Source: an uncultured Granulosicoccus sp. (GTDB taxonomy: Bacteria; Pseudomonadota; Gammaproteobacteria; Granulosicoccales; Granulosicoccaceae). Taken from it: a stretch of DNA of 64,000 nt. Made by a program: the position numbers and the translations under genes. Location of the stretch: NCBI GenBank assembly GCA_947499955.1, contig CANMQI010000001.1:434001-498000 (forward strand), read 5' to 3'. Of the stretch, positions 1 through 9,623 are shown in pieces. How positions within the stretch are numbered: the stretch's first letter is position 1; each line of letters opens with the position of its first letter. The notes under the pieces are model-generated. The model was not told where the DNA came from. It made no database searches and saw nothing but the letters and a program-made list of their open reading frames with translations.

Positions 1-1299
1 CTTGCCATTGCTGATGTGCGTGTTGTTGAAGCTGATATTGCTGGAACGCTTGATATGGACCATACGCGGGCATTTATCAGTCACCTGGCAGCCACCGACA
101 TTCGCATCATCATCGAGAGACAGGTTGCTTATTCGCAGGCCGGTTGAGCCGTTGACATCCAGCAGACTGCATTGGCGTTGCGAACTCTTGCGTAACAGAC
201 GCTTGCCATTGCCTGCAATGTGCAGGTCATTGACGTTATCCAGGCGTAGCATCGCCAGACCGTTGGGACAGCAATTCCCGTCGCAGGTGATGTCCTGCGC
301 AATATCGATTCGGCTATAGGCATTCGCATCGCGCACACAACTCAGCAAGCCACTGACATCGCGAGCAATGCAATTGTCATTGCCCTGCACTATGTCCACC
401 GGGTCTGGAGTGGCAACGGGTACTTGCGTATCCGGAGTGGCAACCGGTGTCTGTGTTTCAGGTTCTGGCGCAACCACCGGCGGCACCGGTGCGGGTGCAT
501 CGTTGCTCGGTACGGGCTCGTTCGATGGAGTACCAGACGAGTTGCCACCCGCGGTATTTACACTCAGTGCAACGGCTGATGAGCGTTGTCCGCCTGGAGC
601 CACAGAGCGCAATTCATAGTTCAGTGTCGTGTCCGGCGGCAGATCGGACTGAAACAGACTGCTGGCGTCCAGCTGACCCAGTGATTCGCCGTTTCGCTTG
701 ACTTCCACACGGTAGGCGACGCCTGAATCACCATCCCTGGCAGGTGTCCAGAAGAGTTCGGCTGCCGTACTCGAGTAGATCAGTGATCTGACATGGGTCG
801 GTGGCGCGATTGACTGTCCAGAGTCACCACCGTTTTGCACGACAATCGGAGTTTGTGATTCTGAAGGCGTTGGGGCTACTGATTCATCGCCCTGCCCGGC
901 CCCGTACACACGTTCCCCTGGCACCGTGAAATCAGCCGTGGACAAGTTGACCATGACCGCTGATGACACCTGCCCGTCCGGTGCCACCGATCGCAATTCA
1001 TAGTTCAGCTGCATACCCGGCTGCAAACCGGAACGAAACAGACTGCGAGCATCCAGCAGACCCAGTAGCTCACCATTCTGCCTGACTTGTACACGATGAG
1101 GGAGGCCAGACTCGACAGAACGTGCCGGTGTCCAGAACAGTTCGATGGCCGTGCTGGAGTGAACCAATGCACTGACGTTCGCAGGTGGCTCCACTGATTC
1201 TGCAAGGGCGGATGTCGAGGATGCCAGGGATGAAAACACAAGCAGACTGATAACTGCACAAACCTTGTACAACAGGAACCGGCGAACTTTCGTGATCAT
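1..1299 (-). CDS. Secreted fibronectin type III / beta-helix protein, C-terminus beyond window
   Basis: The frame is open from the ATG at 1299 to the left edge (433 residues seen, no stop), so the gene is partial. The N-terminus is a signal peptide: basic start, hydrophobic run, then a small-residue cleavage site near residue 31 (STSALA). Two similar fibronectin type III repeats follow (about 35-120 and 150-235); both carry ELFWTPAR and a LNYELRSVAP-type strand. A Pro/Thr/Glu-rich linker (about 236-290) leads to a Cys-rich segment with strand patterns such as LHIAGNGK and ISFNNTHISNGK, typical of right-handed parallel beta-helices. The architecture suggests an exported adhesin or polysaccharide-active enzyme; which one cannot be told without the missing C-terminus. 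No convincing ribosome binding site is seen before the start. Confidence 0.75.
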   Translation of the reverse strand, partial: MITKVRRFLLYKVCAVISLLVFSSLASSTSALAESVEPPANVSALVHSSTAIELFWTPARSVESGLPHRVQVRQNGELLGLLDARSLFRSGLQPGMQLNYELRSVAPDGQVSSAVMVNLSTADFTVPGERVYGAGQGDESVAPTPSESQTPIVVQNGGDSGQSIAPPTHVRSLIYSSTAAELFWTPARDGDSGVAYRVEVKRNGESLGQLDASSLFQSDLPPDTTLNYELRSVAPGGQRSSAVALSVNTAGGNSSGTPSNEPVPSNDAPAPVPPVVAPEPETQTPVATPDTQVPVATPDPVDIVQGNDNCIARDVSGLLSCVRDANAYSRIDIAQDITCDGNCCPNGLAMLRLDNVNDLHIAGNGKRLLRKSSQRQCSLLDVNGSTGLRISNLSLDDDANVGGCQVTDKCPRMVHIKRSSNISFNNTHISNGK

Positions 1300-1598
1300 G
1301 AGCAGGCAGGGAGCGTAAAAAATGTCGAACAGACAATGCCATCAGACTGGATAATCTGCAAGCCGACTCTTGCGCGCCTTCTTTGCCTGCCTGTGCATCA
1401 CGACTGACATTCCGCCGTGAGGCACAGGGAGTCACCCTTCTCCCTCTTGGATGACAAAATGGAAAATCCACGTCAAGGCACCTCAGTCAGAGTTGCATTA
1501 TCAGTGATACGTCGAGAATCCCGATATGCCAACACTGGTAAAACCGATGTGCCTTGAAAAAGATCGGGTCAACAAGCCCCGGCGGAGTGCAGTCGAAT

Positions 1599-1618
1599 TT
1601 AAATAGCCCCCTATTTAA
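1599..1618. other. AT-rich stem-loop in the 1300-1639 intergenic gap
   Basis: A perfect 8-bp inverted repeat (TTAAATAG / CTATTTAA) around a 4-base C-loop lies just past the stop codon of the lipoprotein gene and about 300 bp before the fibronectin-III gene. No T-run follows on the minus strand, so it is not a classical terminator; it may be an operator or weak transcript end. I see no other gene or RNA in 1300-1639. Confidence 0.35.
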
Positions 1619-1639
1619 TGGGTATTCAGCGTACGACAA

Positions 1640-2194
1640 TCAATCTCGGAGTAACGATGATTCGACTTCCAACGACTGATTTGCCCAGACCGAATCGACA
1701 TCGTCGATATTATTGAATTCTGCAATCTTCTTCCAGTTCATGGCACTACCGGTCACTCTGGACGCAAAGGACCACAATGACTCGCCCGCATTCAAGGTCA
1801 TGCTGACAGACTCGGCAACAGCAGTACTGGCCGCGACAGATGTCGTGGACTGCGCAAACGGGTCAGATACGGAAATGCTGCGCGTGGTGTACCAACCGCC
1901 TTTCTTGTCCTCGCAGCTGCGTAGCGGCAAGGCAACACCATCAACCGTTGCCAGCTTTCGACACTGGCGTCCACTGGCGGCAGTATAGGTGGAACTGATG
2001 ACGACCTCTCCAGCCCCCTCGATCTGCATGCGATCTTCACGCTCGGCCATGACAAGCAACTGTTCCACCCCATGACTCCCTTCACCCAGGGATGTAGGAT
2101 GACTACCGTTCGTTGCGCAGGCACTCAGCACAAGCGGTAATGACAATACAAGCTTGCCTATCGATGAATTCCTTGCCATGACCATGTCATTCAA
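1640..2194 (-). CDS. Putative lipoprotein with C-terminal LysM-like segment
   Basis: A 184-residue protein. The N-terminus has a short hydrophobic run ending in a lipobox (LSAC, Cys about residue 26), so it is probably lipidated and anchored in a membrane. The middle part has two Cys (RQCRKL and LRSCED) that could form a disulfide. The last 50 residues (LNAGESLWSFASRVTGS ... ANQSLEV) resemble a LysM peptidoglycan-binding repeat. Its ATG overlaps the kdsD stop codon (ATGA), so the two genes are probably co-transcribed and translationally coupled; an envelope role fits that neighbour. An alternative start is the ATG a few codons downstream (MVMARN or MARN). The specific function is unknown. Confidence 0.7.
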   Translation of the reverse strand: MNDMVMARNSSIGKLVLSLPLVLSACATNGSHPTSLGEGSHGVEQLLVMAEREDRMQIEGAGEVVISSTYTAASGRQCRKLATVDGVALPLRSCEDKKGGWYTTRSISVSDPFAQSTTSVAASTAVAESVSMTLNAGESLWSFASRVTGSAMNWKKIAEFNNIDDVDSVWANQSLEVESSLLRD

Positions 2195-3192
2195 CCTTTG
2201 TTGTTGGCAAAGATTTCAATCAACCCGCAGACCTGATCTTCATCGCCATCGCGTGCACCGGTAACGATCAATGCACGAATCTTGTACTTGCGCATGAGAA
2301 TCTCGGCTTCAGTCACCATGGCATCTGCTGAGATGGTCACGGGAACCGGTGTCATGAAATCCCTGACACGTTTATCCAGCATGGTCGGATCCATGATGAG
2401 TGCACGTCGCAGATCACCATCCGTCAGAATTCCCAGCAGACGGTCACCTTCCACGATGATGCAAAGACCCAGTCTGCCGGACGTCATGCAGAAGATGGCC
2501 TCCCTGACAGACTCTTCAGGCCCGATCAGCGGTAGGTTTTCAGTCAGCATGGTGTCGGAGACACGAGACAGCAGTCGCCGGCCCAGCATGCCGCCAGGAT
2601 GAAACTGGGCGAAATCGGAAGGTTTGAAATCACGAGCCCGAATCAGACACACTGCAAGCGCGTCTCCCAGAGCCATGATGCCCAAGGCAGATGTTGTCGG
2701 TGCCAGGTTATTGGGACAGACCTCTCTTTCGATGTCCACCCGCAGTGTCACATCGGCCTGCTTCCCTACCGTCGTGTTGGCAGCGCCGACAATGCCGATT
2801 ATCTTGTTGCCAAAATATCTCAGAGAAGGCATCAGTTTGATGACCTCCTCGGTCTCACCACTGTAGGAGATCAGCACAATCAGATCTTCGGCGGTGATCA
2901 TGCCCAGATCGCCATGAATGGCCTCTCCCGGATGCACATAGAAACTGGGCGTGCCCGTCGAGGCAAAGGTGGCTGCGATCTTCTTTCCCACGATACCGGA
3001 CTTGCCCATGCCGGATACGATGACCCGCCCCTTGCAGCTCAGGATCAGGCTGACTGCATCGTCGAATTCCGATCCAATCTTGCTGGCAATGGTCGCAAGC
3101 GCCTTGCTCTGGATTGTCAGCGATTCAACAGCCGTGGGTATGAAGCTCGACGAATGATCATTCGAGCGTATGGTTCGTTGAGTAAGGCTCAT
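2191..3192 (-). CDS. kdsD: Arabinose-5-phosphate isomerase (KdsD/KpsF/GutQ family)
   Basis: Interconverts D-ribulose 5-phosphate and D-arabinose 5-phosphate, the first step to Kdo of lipopolysaccharide, in the cytoplasm. The N-terminal SIS domain carries the family signature (SGMGKSGIVGKK and HPGEAIHGDLGMI), and the C-terminal third holds two CBS repeats (the TSGRLGLCIIV and DFMTPVPVTIS regions). The start is placed at 3192 (MSLTQRTIRSND), giving 333 residues, close to the roughly 328 of E. coli KdsD. The frame stays open to 3231 (MPWAFGL), but that extension has no ribosome binding site and no counterpart I recognise. The downstream lipoprotein gene overlaps the stop. The other kds/lpt genes that often accompany kdsD are absent here. 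Confidence 0.9.
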   Translation of the reverse strand: MSLTQRTIRSNDHSSSFIPTAVESLTIQSKALATIASKIGSEFDDAVSLILSCKGRVIVSGMGKSGIVGKKIAATFASTGTPSFYVHPGEAIHGDLGMITAEDLIVLISYSGETEEVIKLMPSLRYFGNKIIGIVGAANTTVGKQADVTLRVDIEREVCPNNLAPTTSALGIMALGDALAVCLIRARDFKPSDFAQFHPGGMLGRRLLSRVSDTMLTENLPLIGPEESVREAIFCMTSGRLGLCIIVEGDRLLGILTDGDLRRALIMDPTMLDKRVRDFMTPVPVTISADAMVTEAEILMRKYKIRALIVTGARDGDEDQVCGLIEIFANNKG

Positions 3193-3398
3193 CGTGATAT
3201 CTATTCTTGGAAGGCCGAAGGCCCATGGCAAGTGTCACGACTGCACTTGCCATTTTCGTACCAGAGCCGACGAGCCCTTCAGATGCATGCTTGCTGATCG
3301 ACCCCGGAAATGGGCAGTGGACGACGATTCAACGCAGTTGATACGGCGTTGAACCTCCTCCAGAGCCCATCCGGCCGCAGAACCGACCAGCCATGCTG

Positions 3399-4565
3399 CT
3401 ACTGCGTTCCCGGGAGTTTCTGGTCCATGAGCTCAGCCAGTGCAATCGCTTCGCCGGAGCTGGCCGCCAGACAGTTGACATGCCCCATCTTGCGTCCCGG
3501 CCGCGCCTCTGCCTTGCCATACAGGTGCAGATGCGCGCCTTCGCGCTCGAACAGGGACGACCAGCGAGGTTCACCTTGCGACCAGACATCGCCCAGCAGA
3601 TTCAGCATGCACACCGGTGACAGCAATCGCGTACTGCCCAGGGGCAAGGCACACAAGGCGCGCAATTGTTGCTCGAACTGTGAACAGACAGTGGCATCAA
3701 GCGTGTAATGCCCACTGTTATGTGGTCTGGGTGCCATCTCGTTGAACAGGATCTGCCCTGCTGCATCGATGAAGAATTCAACCGCCAGGACGCCATGGTA
3801 GTCCAGCCCCTCTGCCAGCTGCAGCGCAAGCTTGCGAGCCCGATCAAGCAGTTCGTCATCCAGTGACGCCGGCACGGTAGACGTGCTCAGAATGCCATTG
3901 ACATGAACGTTCTGCGAAATGGGAAATACAGCGGTATCACCGGCATACCCTCGCGCCAGCACAACGGAAACCTCAGCCACCAGCTCGATGCGTTTTTCCA
4001 GCACACAGACTGTCTGGCCCTGACTGATGAAGGCAGCCTGTACATCGGCTTCTGACTGACACACTATCTGCCCCTTGCCGTCATAGCCCAGACGCGCCGT
4101 CTTGACAATGGCGGGCAGCCCCACCGCCGCTACCGCGCCGGGTATATCACCCGTTTCTCGCAATGCCGCATAAGGTACAGGTTGCAGGCCCTGTTCACTG
4201 GCCACCGATTTCTCGACATTACGATCCTGAGCAATGCGTATGCTGTCCGCTTCGGGCGCTACTCGACAGAGTGTCGCCAGGTGTTCCAGGCTCTCGGCCG
4301 GAACATTCTCGAACTCGATGGTCACGGCATCACAAGCCTGGCCCAGAGCGCTCAAGGCATCGGTATCGTCGTAAGCTGCGACCAGCTTGTGCTCCGCCAG
4401 CTGCATGGCAGGCGCGTTTTCGTCCGGATCCAGTACCCAGGTGTGATAACCCAGCCGCCTGGCCTCGATCACGAAATACCGGCCCAACTGGCCACCACCC
4501 ACAACGCCGACCGTTGCACCCGGCTGCAGTGCCTGCACGCTGTCGTTCACTGTCTTGTCTGCCAT
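3399..4565 (-). CDS. purK: 5-(carboxyamino)imidazole ribonucleotide synthase
   Basis: ATP-dependent conversion of AIR and bicarbonate to N5-CAIR in de novo purine synthesis. An ATP-grasp protein: the N-terminal GVVGGGQLGRYF motif, central KTARLGYDGKGQ (ATP-binding segment), VAEVSVVLARG, and a C-terminal EMAPRPHNSGHYTLDA motif characteristic of PurK. The start is taken as ATG at 4565, which overlaps the purE stop by one base (TGATG); a GTG three bases upstream is possible. The purE-purK order and overlap mean an operon and balanced supply of the two enzymes. Length of 388 residues is normal. Confidence 0.95.
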   Translation of the reverse strand: MADKTVNDSVQALQPGATVGVVGGGQLGRYFVIEARRLGYHTWVLDPDENAPAMQLAEHKLVAAYDDTDALSALGQACDAVTIEFENVPAESLEHLATLCRVAPEADSIRIAQDRNVEKSVASEQGLQPVPYAALRETGDIPGAVAAVGLPAIVKTARLGYDGKGQIVCQSEADVQAAFISQGQTVCVLEKRIELVAEVSVVLARGYAGDTAVFPISQNVHVNGILSTSTVPASLDDELLDRARKLALQLAEGLDYHGVLAVEFFIDAAGQILFNEMAPRPHNSGHYTLDATVCSQFEQQLRALCALPLGSTRLLSPVCMLNLLGDVWSQGEPRWSSLFEREGAHLHLYGKAEARPGRKMGHVNCLAASSGEAIALAELMDQKLPGTQ

Positions 4566-5062
4566 CACGCTTGCTCGGGAGGTAGTGTCATGGCTTCGGC
4601 CTTGGCTTGCTGAGCCGCTCTGAAGGCCTGCAGACTGGCAGCCAGCCGCGGATCTCCAACGGCCAGCATGGCCACGGCAAACAGGGCGGCATTGGCAGCA
4701 CCGGCCTCGCCAATGGCGAAGGTGGCCACGGGCACGCCGCGGGGCATCTGCACGATGGAGTACAGAGAGTCCAGACCGTTCAGGTGGCGGCTGGGTACCG
4801 GCACACCCAGAACAGGAACCGTGGTCTTGGCAGCCAGCATGCCCGGCAGATGGGCGGCGCCCCCTGCCCCGGCAATGATGCAGCTGAGACCTCTGCCCGC
4901 TGCCTGCTCGGCATACTGGAACATTTCATCGGCCATGCGATGCGCAGAAATCACCCGCTTCTCATGCGGAACCCCGAATTCTTCCAGCAACTCCACCGCA
5001 CGCTGCATGACGGGCCAGTCACTGCTGCTGCCCATCAATACGCCAACCTTGATATCCGTCAT
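4565..5062 (-). CDS. purE: N5-carboxyaminoimidazole ribonucleotide mutase
   Basis: Moves the carboxyl group of N5-CAIR to give CAIR, directly after PurK. Class I PurE features are complete: [14 protein letters not shown] near the N-terminus, [14 protein letters not shown], and [25 protein letters not shown] forming the active site. The ATG at 5062 follows an AGAAGTGG stretch that can serve as ribosome binding site; a GTG at 5068 would add two residues. Divergent from purC with a short shared upstream region. Confidence 0.95.
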   Translation of the reverse strand: MTDIKVGVLMGSSSDWPVMQRAVELLEEFGVPHEKRVISAHRMADEMFQYAEQAAGRGLSCIIAGAGGAAHLPGMLAAKTTVPVLGVPVPSRHLNGLDSLYSIVQMPRGVPVATFAIGEAGAANAALFAVAMLAVGDPRLAASLQAFRAAQQAKAEAMTLPPEQA

Positions 5063-5140
5063 AGCCACTTCTAGAGAATGTTGTCTTTATGGCGCAGTAT
5101 ACTGGAGCCTCTTTCCCAGCTTGCCAAAAACCTCCAGAGC

Positions 5141-6040
5141 ATGAGCGTACATTCAACCGATGAAGGCCTGCACACCACCACGATCAGCTCTCTGAAGCTG
5201 CAATATCGTGGCAAGGTGCGTGATATCTACGTTATAGACGATGCTCACTGGCTGATCATCGCCACTGATCGGGTGTCAGCCTTCGATGTCATCATGCCCA
5301 ATGTGATTCCGGGCAAGGGCAAATTGCTGACCCAGCTGGCCATGTTCTGGTTTGATCGGGTCAGAGCCTTGATTCCCAACCACCTGGCCAATATCCCCCT
5401 GGAAGAGATTCTGCCGGATCCGGCAGAACGCGCCCAGGCAGAAGGTCGCTGCATGATCGTCAAACGCCTCAAGGCGGTGCCGGTGGAAGCGGTGGTCCGG
5501 GGCTATATCATCGGTTCCGGCTGGAAGGACTATCAGGAAACCGGCGCCATCTGTGGCCATACCCTGCCCAGTGGGTTGCAACAGGCTGACAAGCTGCCCG
5601 AGGTGATCTTCACCCCTGCCACCAAGGCAGAGCTGGGGGACCATGACGAGAACATCAGCTTCGACACCATGGTGGCAACCATAGGTCGGGAACTGGCCGA
5701 GGATATCCGCCGCGTCAGCCTGGCCTTGTACAAGGATGCGGCTCGCCATGCTCTGGAGCGCGGCATCATCATCGCCGACACCAAATTCGAATTCGGTCAG
5801 GATGCTCAGGGCAATCTGGTACTGATGGATGAAATCCTGACCCCCGATTCCTCACGATTCTGGGAAGCTGCCACCTGGAAGCCGGGCATCAGTCCACCCA
5901 GTTACGACAAGCAGTTCGTACGCGACTGGCTGGAGACGCTGGACTGGGACAAGACGCCTCCGGGGCCGGAAGTGCCTGCGGACGTCATCGAGGGTACGCT
6001 GTCGCGCTATCGGGAAGCGGTCAATCGTCTGACCAGCTGA
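5141..6040 (+). CDS. purC: Phosphoribosylaminoimidazole-succinocarboxamide synthase
   Basis: SAICAR synthase: joins CAIR and aspartate with ATP, the step after PurE. Motifs include [11 protein letters not shown] at the N-terminus, [30 protein letters not shown] and [12 protein letters not shown]. At 299 residues it is the longer form of the enzyme, not the roughly 237-residue E. coli type. The start at 5141 (MSVHSTDEG) is preferred; the frame is open up to 5078, but that extension ([12 protein letters not shown]) covers a TATACT -10-like box at 5098-5103 and is probably non-coding. Transcribed away from purEK, so three consecutive-pathway enzymes share one intergenic region. Confidence 0.95.
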   Translation: MSVHSTDEGLHTTTISSLKLQYRGKVRDIYVIDDAHWLIIATDRVSAFDVIMPNVIPGKGKLLTQLAMFWFDRVRALIPNHLANIPLEEILPDPAERAQAEGRCMIVKRLKAVPVEAVVRGYIIGSGWKDYQETGAICGHTLPSGLQQADKLPEVIFTPATKAELGDHDENISFDTMVATIGRELAEDIRRVSLALYKDAARHALERGIIIADTKFEFGQDAQGNLVLMDEILTPDSSRFWEAATWKPGISPPSYDKQFVRDWLETLDWDKTPPGPEVPADVIEGTLSRYREAVNRLTS

Positions 6041-6168
6041 GGAGAGCTCGGGAACGGGAAGTACTCGCTCATCCGGGCAATGCAGGCGCCAACTCAGGCG
6101 ATGCGTCAATCACCAGTCTGCCGGAGAATGCTTCCGGCAGATCTGTGTGACCAGAATACTGCCAGCGA

Positions 6169-6187
6169 CCTGTCCTTGCCGGACAAG
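6169..6187 (-). other. Possible 3' stem-loop of the tkt-fba operon
   Basis: A 7-bp inverted repeat (CCTGTCC / GGACAAG, one G-T pair) with a 5-base loop lies just beyond the stop codon of the aldolase gene. No T-tract follows it on the minus strand, so termination would need Rho or would be weak. The rest of 6041-6210 holds nothing I can identify. Confidence 0.3.
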
Positions 6188-6210
6188 TCGCCTGCTTCAC
6201 GGAAACTGAC

Positions 6211-7260
6211 TCAAGCGACAGTTACGCGTTCGTCCAGGTAGGCATCCTGAATGGCGTTCAGCAGTGCTACGCCGTCCTTCATGTCCTTCTGGAAGGCCTT
6301 GCGACCAGAAATCATGCCCATGCCACCGGCACGCTTGTTGATGACCGCAGTGCGCACCGCCTGTCCCAGGTCATTGTCGCCAGAACCACCACCGGAATTG
6401 ATCAGGCCGGCACGTCCCATGTAGCAGTTGGCTACCTGATAACGGACCAGATCGACCGGATGATCGGTCGTCAGATCGGAATACACTTTCGGGTGCGTGT
6501 TGCCGAAATTGACCGCGTTGTAGCCGCCGTTGTTCTCGGCCTGCTTCTGCTTGACGATATCTGCCTGAATGGTGGCTGCCAGATGGTTTGCCTGACCTGT
6601 CAGATCGGCTGACACATGATAGTCGACACCATCCTTCTTGAACGCCGGGTTACGCAGGTAGGCCCACAGTACCGTGACCATGCCCAGTTCATGAGCGCGG
6701 TGGAAGGCATCCGAGATTTCCTGAATCTGGCGACGTGAATCCGGCGAACCGTAGTAGATGGTGGCACCGACCGACAGCGCTCCCAGATCGAAAGCCTGTT
6801 CTACCTGGGCGAACAGAGTCTGTTCATAGATAGCCGGATAGGTCAGGGTTTCGTTGTGGTTGAGCTTCACCATGAACGGAATGCGATGCGCATACCGACG
6901 CGAAACCGAACCCAGCACACCCAGTGTTGACGCAACGCAATTGCAACCGCCTTCGATGGCCAGTTCGACAATGTTCGCAGGATCGAAGTAGATGGGGTTG
7001 GGAGCGAAAGATGCCCCAGCCGAGTGCTCGACACCCTGATCGACAGGCAACATGGACATGTAACCCGTGCCGGCCAGGCGGCCGCTGTTGAACAGCTGCT
7101 GCATGGCGCGCATGGTGCCCGGACCACGGTCGCTGACACCGATTACCCGGCTGACATAGTCAGGGCCAGGCAATTGCACCAATTCCTTGGGAAGTCCCTT
7201 GCAGGTGTGATCAAGCAGATATTCTGCCTCATCGCCCAATAAAGAAACCGTATCGGTCAT
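6211..7260 (-). CDS. fbaB: Class I fructose-bisphosphate aldolase (FbaB/DhnA type)
   Basis: Cleaves fructose 1,6-bisphosphate to dihydroxyacetone phosphate and glyceraldehyde 3-phosphate through a Schiff base. The 349-residue sequence matches the archaeal/bacterial class I (DhnA/FbaB) family: [13 protein letters not shown] near the N-terminus, [11 protein letters not shown] in the middle, and [13 protein letters not shown] plus [13 protein letters not shown] phosphate-binding loops at the C-terminus. The ATG has an AGGA ribosome binding site 9 bases upstream. It is the last gene of the tkt-gap-pgk-fba run. Many proteobacteria carry a class II (metal-dependent) aldolase at this position. Confidence 0.9.
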   Translation of the reverse strand: MTDTVSLLGDEAEYLLDHTCKGLPKELVQLPGPDYVSRVIGVSDRGPGTMRAMQQLFNSGRLAGTGYMSMLPVDQGVEHSAGASFAPNPIYFDPANIVELAIEGGCNCVASTLGVLGSVSRRYAHRIPFMVKLNHNETLTYPAIYEQTLFAQVEQAFDLGALSVGATIYYGSPDSRRQIQEISDAFHRAHELGMVTVLWAYLRNPAFKKDGVDYHVSADLTGQANHLAATIQADIVKQKQAENNGGYNAVNFGNTHPKVYSDLTTDHPVDLVRYQVANCYMGRAGLINSGGGSGDNDLGQAVRTAVINKRAGGMGMISGRKAFQKDMKDGVALLNAIQDAYLDERVTVA

Positions 7261-7323
7261 AACATTCGTCCTGTGTAGTAATCGACAATTAAAGCCAAAG
7301 GATGCGTCAGTGAGAAATTACCC

Positions 7324-8499
7324 TCACGTACTGCGGGAATTGAGCATGGCAACCGCAGGCAGCGTCTTGCCCTCGATGAACTCGAGAAAAGCACCACCAC
7401 CGGTTGAAATATAGGACACCTGATCTTCGATACCATACTTGTCCACGGCTGCCAGAGTGTCACCACCACCGGCAATAGAGAACGCCGAAGAGGCAGCAAC
7501 CGCTTCGGAGATGACACGGGTACCCTCGCCGAACGCGTCAATCTCGAACACGCCCACAGGGCCATTCCAGACAATCGTTCCGGCATTGCGCAGGATAGCG
7601 GCGTAGGACTCTGCAGTTTCAGGGCCGATATCCAGAATTCGATCATCCGGCTGTACGGAATCCGTTGACCGAGTGCTGACTGGCACATCGTCTGCCAGTT
7701 CAGGCGCACAGACGACATCGACAGGCACCGGAATGGCAGCCCCTCGCGCTTCGGCTCGCCGCATGAGGTTCGCCGCATCACTGACCAGATCCTTTTCGTA
7801 CAGCGATTTGCCGACTTCATGACCGGCAGCCGCAATGAAGGTGTTGGCAATACCGCCACCCACGATCAGCTGATCGACCTTGTCCGTCAAGGATTCCAGT
7901 ACCTGCAGCTTGGTGGAGACCTTGGAGCCGCCCACGATGGCCACCAACGGCCTGCGCGGATTGTCCAGAGCGGCATTCAAGGCGTCCAGTTCGGCCGCCA
8001 GCAAAGGCCCTGCACAAGCGACCGGTGCGTGCAGACCGACGCTGTGGGTGGAAGCCTGTGCACGATGAGCGGTGCCAAAGGCATCCATGGCGTACACATC
8101 ACACAATGAGGCATAACGTTTGCCCAGGTCATCATCATCGGCCTTCTCACCGACATTGAAGCGCACGTTCTCCAGCAGTACGACCTCACCTTCGCCAACG
8201 TAAGGCTCGGTGTCCAGATAATCGGTTACCAGCCGCACCGGCTGGCCCAACAGTTCGCTCAGTCGCTGGGCCACCGGGGCCAACGACGACTCGGCGTCCG
8301 GTTGCCCCTCGACGGGGCGTCCGAGATGCGACATGACCAGCACGCGCGCACCGGCTTCAATGGCGTATTGCAGTGTCGGAACCGATGCGCGAATACGCGC
8401 ATCCGAGGTAATCACGCCATCCTTCAGCGGTACATTCAGATCCTGCCGAACCAGCACCCTCTGACCCGCCAGAGGCAGCTCCTTGAGTAGCTTCATCAT
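7324..8499 (-). CDS. pgk: Phosphoglycerate kinase
   Basis: Transfers a phosphate between 1,3-bisphosphoglycerate and ADP in glycolysis, and the reverse in gluconeogenesis. The N-terminal substrate domain shows [14 protein letters not shown] and [10 protein letters not shown]; the nucleotide domain shows [14 protein letters not shown] and [12 protein letters not shown]. The start is set at 8499 (MMKLLKELP), where the ATG overlaps the gap stop codon by one base (TGATG); the next codon is also ATG. The frame continues upstream to 8553 inside gap, but this is not conserved Pgk sequence. Coupled translation with gap is likely, since no clear ribosome binding site exists. Confidence 0.96.
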   Translation of the reverse strand: MMKLLKELPLAGQRVLVRQDLNVPLKDGVITSDARIRASVPTLQYAIEAGARVLVMSHLGRPVEGQPDAESSLAPVAQRLSELLGQPVRLVTDYLDTEPYVGEGEVVLLENVRFNVGEKADDDDLGKRYASLCDVYAMDAFGTAHRAQASTHSVGLHAPVACAGPLLAAELDALNAALDNPRRPLVAIVGGSKVSTKLQVLESLTDKVDQLIVGGGIANTFIAAAGHEVGKSLYEKDLVSDAANLMRRAEARGAAIPVPVDVVCAPELADDVPVSTRSTDSVQPDDRILDIGPETAESYAAILRNAGTIVWNGPVGVFEIDAFGEGTRVISEAVAASSAFSIAGGGDTLAAVDKYGIEDQVSYISTGGGAFLEFIEGKTLPAVAMLNSRST

Positions 8500-9500
8500 C
8501 AGGCGTTCATCGCTGCCAGAGTGGTGTCGAGCATGCGGCAGGAAAAGCCCCACTCGTTGTCATACCAGCTGCAGACCTTGACCAGATTGCCATCCATGAC
8601 GCGTGTCATGCCGGCATCGAAATTCGAAGACGTTGACGTGTGGTTGAAATCGATGGAGACCAGTGGCTTGGCGTTGTAGGCCAGCACCTTGCCGTCAGCC
8701 GCTTTCTGTACGATGGCGTTGATTTCCTCAACCGTCGTATCACGTCCTGCGGTGAAGGTCAGATCGACGATGGAGACATTGATGGTCGGTACACGCATCG
8801 CGAAACCGTCCAGCTTGCCGTTCAGTTCCGGCAGTACCAGCCCCACCGCCTTGGCAGCACCTGTGCTGGTAGGAATCATGGACATGGTAGCGGAGCGCGC
8901 ACGACGCAGATCGCTGTGATAGACGTCAGTCAGCACCTGATCGTTGGTGTAGGCATGGATGGTGGTCATCAGACCATTGACGATGCCCACGGAATCGTTC
9001 AGCGCCTTGGCCATGGGTGCCAGGCAATTGGTGGTACAGGAGGCGTTGGAGATGATCTGGTCAGACGACTTCAGCACGCCTTCATTGACACCGTAAACGA
9101 CGGTAGCATCGATATCTGCGGAGCCAGGAGCCGAGATGATGACCTTCTTGGCACCGGCAGTCAGATGCATGCCCGCTTTTTCCCGGTTCTTGAACAGCCC
9201 CGTACATTCGAGCACCACATCAACACCGAGTTCGCCCCAAGGCAGCTTCGATGGATCGCGCTCGGCGAAGACCTTGACACGATCGCCGTTGATGACGATT
9301 TCATCCCCTTCGACGGTCACTTCACCCGGGAATCGGCCATGCGCCGTGTCGTACTGTGTCAGGTGTGCATTGGTTTCGGCATCACCCAGATCGTTGATCG
9401 CCACAACGTCGAACTCGCTGCTACGACCCAATTCGTGAATGGCCCGCAGCACGTTGCGACCGATTCGACCGTATCCATTGATTGCAATCTTGACTGTCAT
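8499..9500 (-). CDS. gap: Type I glyceraldehyde-3-phosphate dehydrogenase
   Basis: NAD(P)-dependent phosphorylating oxidation of glyceraldehyde 3-phosphate. The Rossmann start [12 protein letters not shown], the catalytic motif [12 protein letters not shown] (nucleophilic Cys) and the C-terminal [14 protein letters not shown] are all present. The start at 9500 (MTVKIAING) has an AGGGG ribosome binding site about 10 bases upstream and gives 333 residues; the frame is open to 9557 but that part covers the stem-loop leader. It lies in the tkt-gap-pgk-fba operon and overlaps pgk by one base. Confidence 0.96.
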   Translation of the reverse strand: MTVKIAINGYGRIGRNVLRAIHELGRSSEFDVVAINDLGDAETNAHLTQYDTAHGRFPGEVTVEGDEIVINGDRVKVFAERDPSKLPWGELGVDVVLECTGLFKNREKAGMHLTAGAKKVIISAPGSADIDATVVYGVNEGVLKSSDQIISNASCTTNCLAPMAKALNDSVGIVNGLMTTIHAYTNDQVLTDVYHSDLRRARSATMSMIPTSTGAAKAVGLVLPELNGKLDGFAMRVPTINVSIVDLTFTAGRDTTVEEINAIVQKAADGKVLAYNAKPLVSIDFNHTSTSSNFDAGMTRVMDGNLVKVCSWYDNEWGFSCRMLDTTLAAMNA

Positions 9501-9539
9501 CTGGAAATACCCCTGTTTGATTATCTGTTTTTCTTTGAA

Positions 9540-9607
9540 CCTGACGCCTTGCAACAAGGCACGTCAGGTCACTTTTTACGTGCATGTTGTGACACCAACA
9601 TGCACGT
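9540..9607 (-). other. Two consecutive stem-loops between tkt and gap
   Basis: Two strong hairpins fill the gap between the tkt stop and the gap start. The first on the transcript (9578-9607) is a perfect 12-bp stem (ACGTGCATGTTG and its complement) with a 6-base loop. The second (9540-9568) nests a 5-bp CCTTG/CAAGG hairpin inside an outer CCTGACG/CGTCAGG stem. Neither is followed by a T-run on the minus strand, so they are more likely mRNA processing, stability or translation-control structures for gap than a terminator. Confidence 0.6.
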
Positions 9608-9623
9608 AGTCCGACTTTACTAC

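Noticed and set aside
5078..5140. N-terminal extension of purC
   Set aside because: Although open, it lacks a ribosome binding site, overlaps a -10-like box and has no counterpart in SAICAR synthases.
9578..9607. Rho-independent terminator of tkt
   Set aside because: The perfect stem lacks a T-run on the coding (minus) strand; T residues lie on the wrong side.
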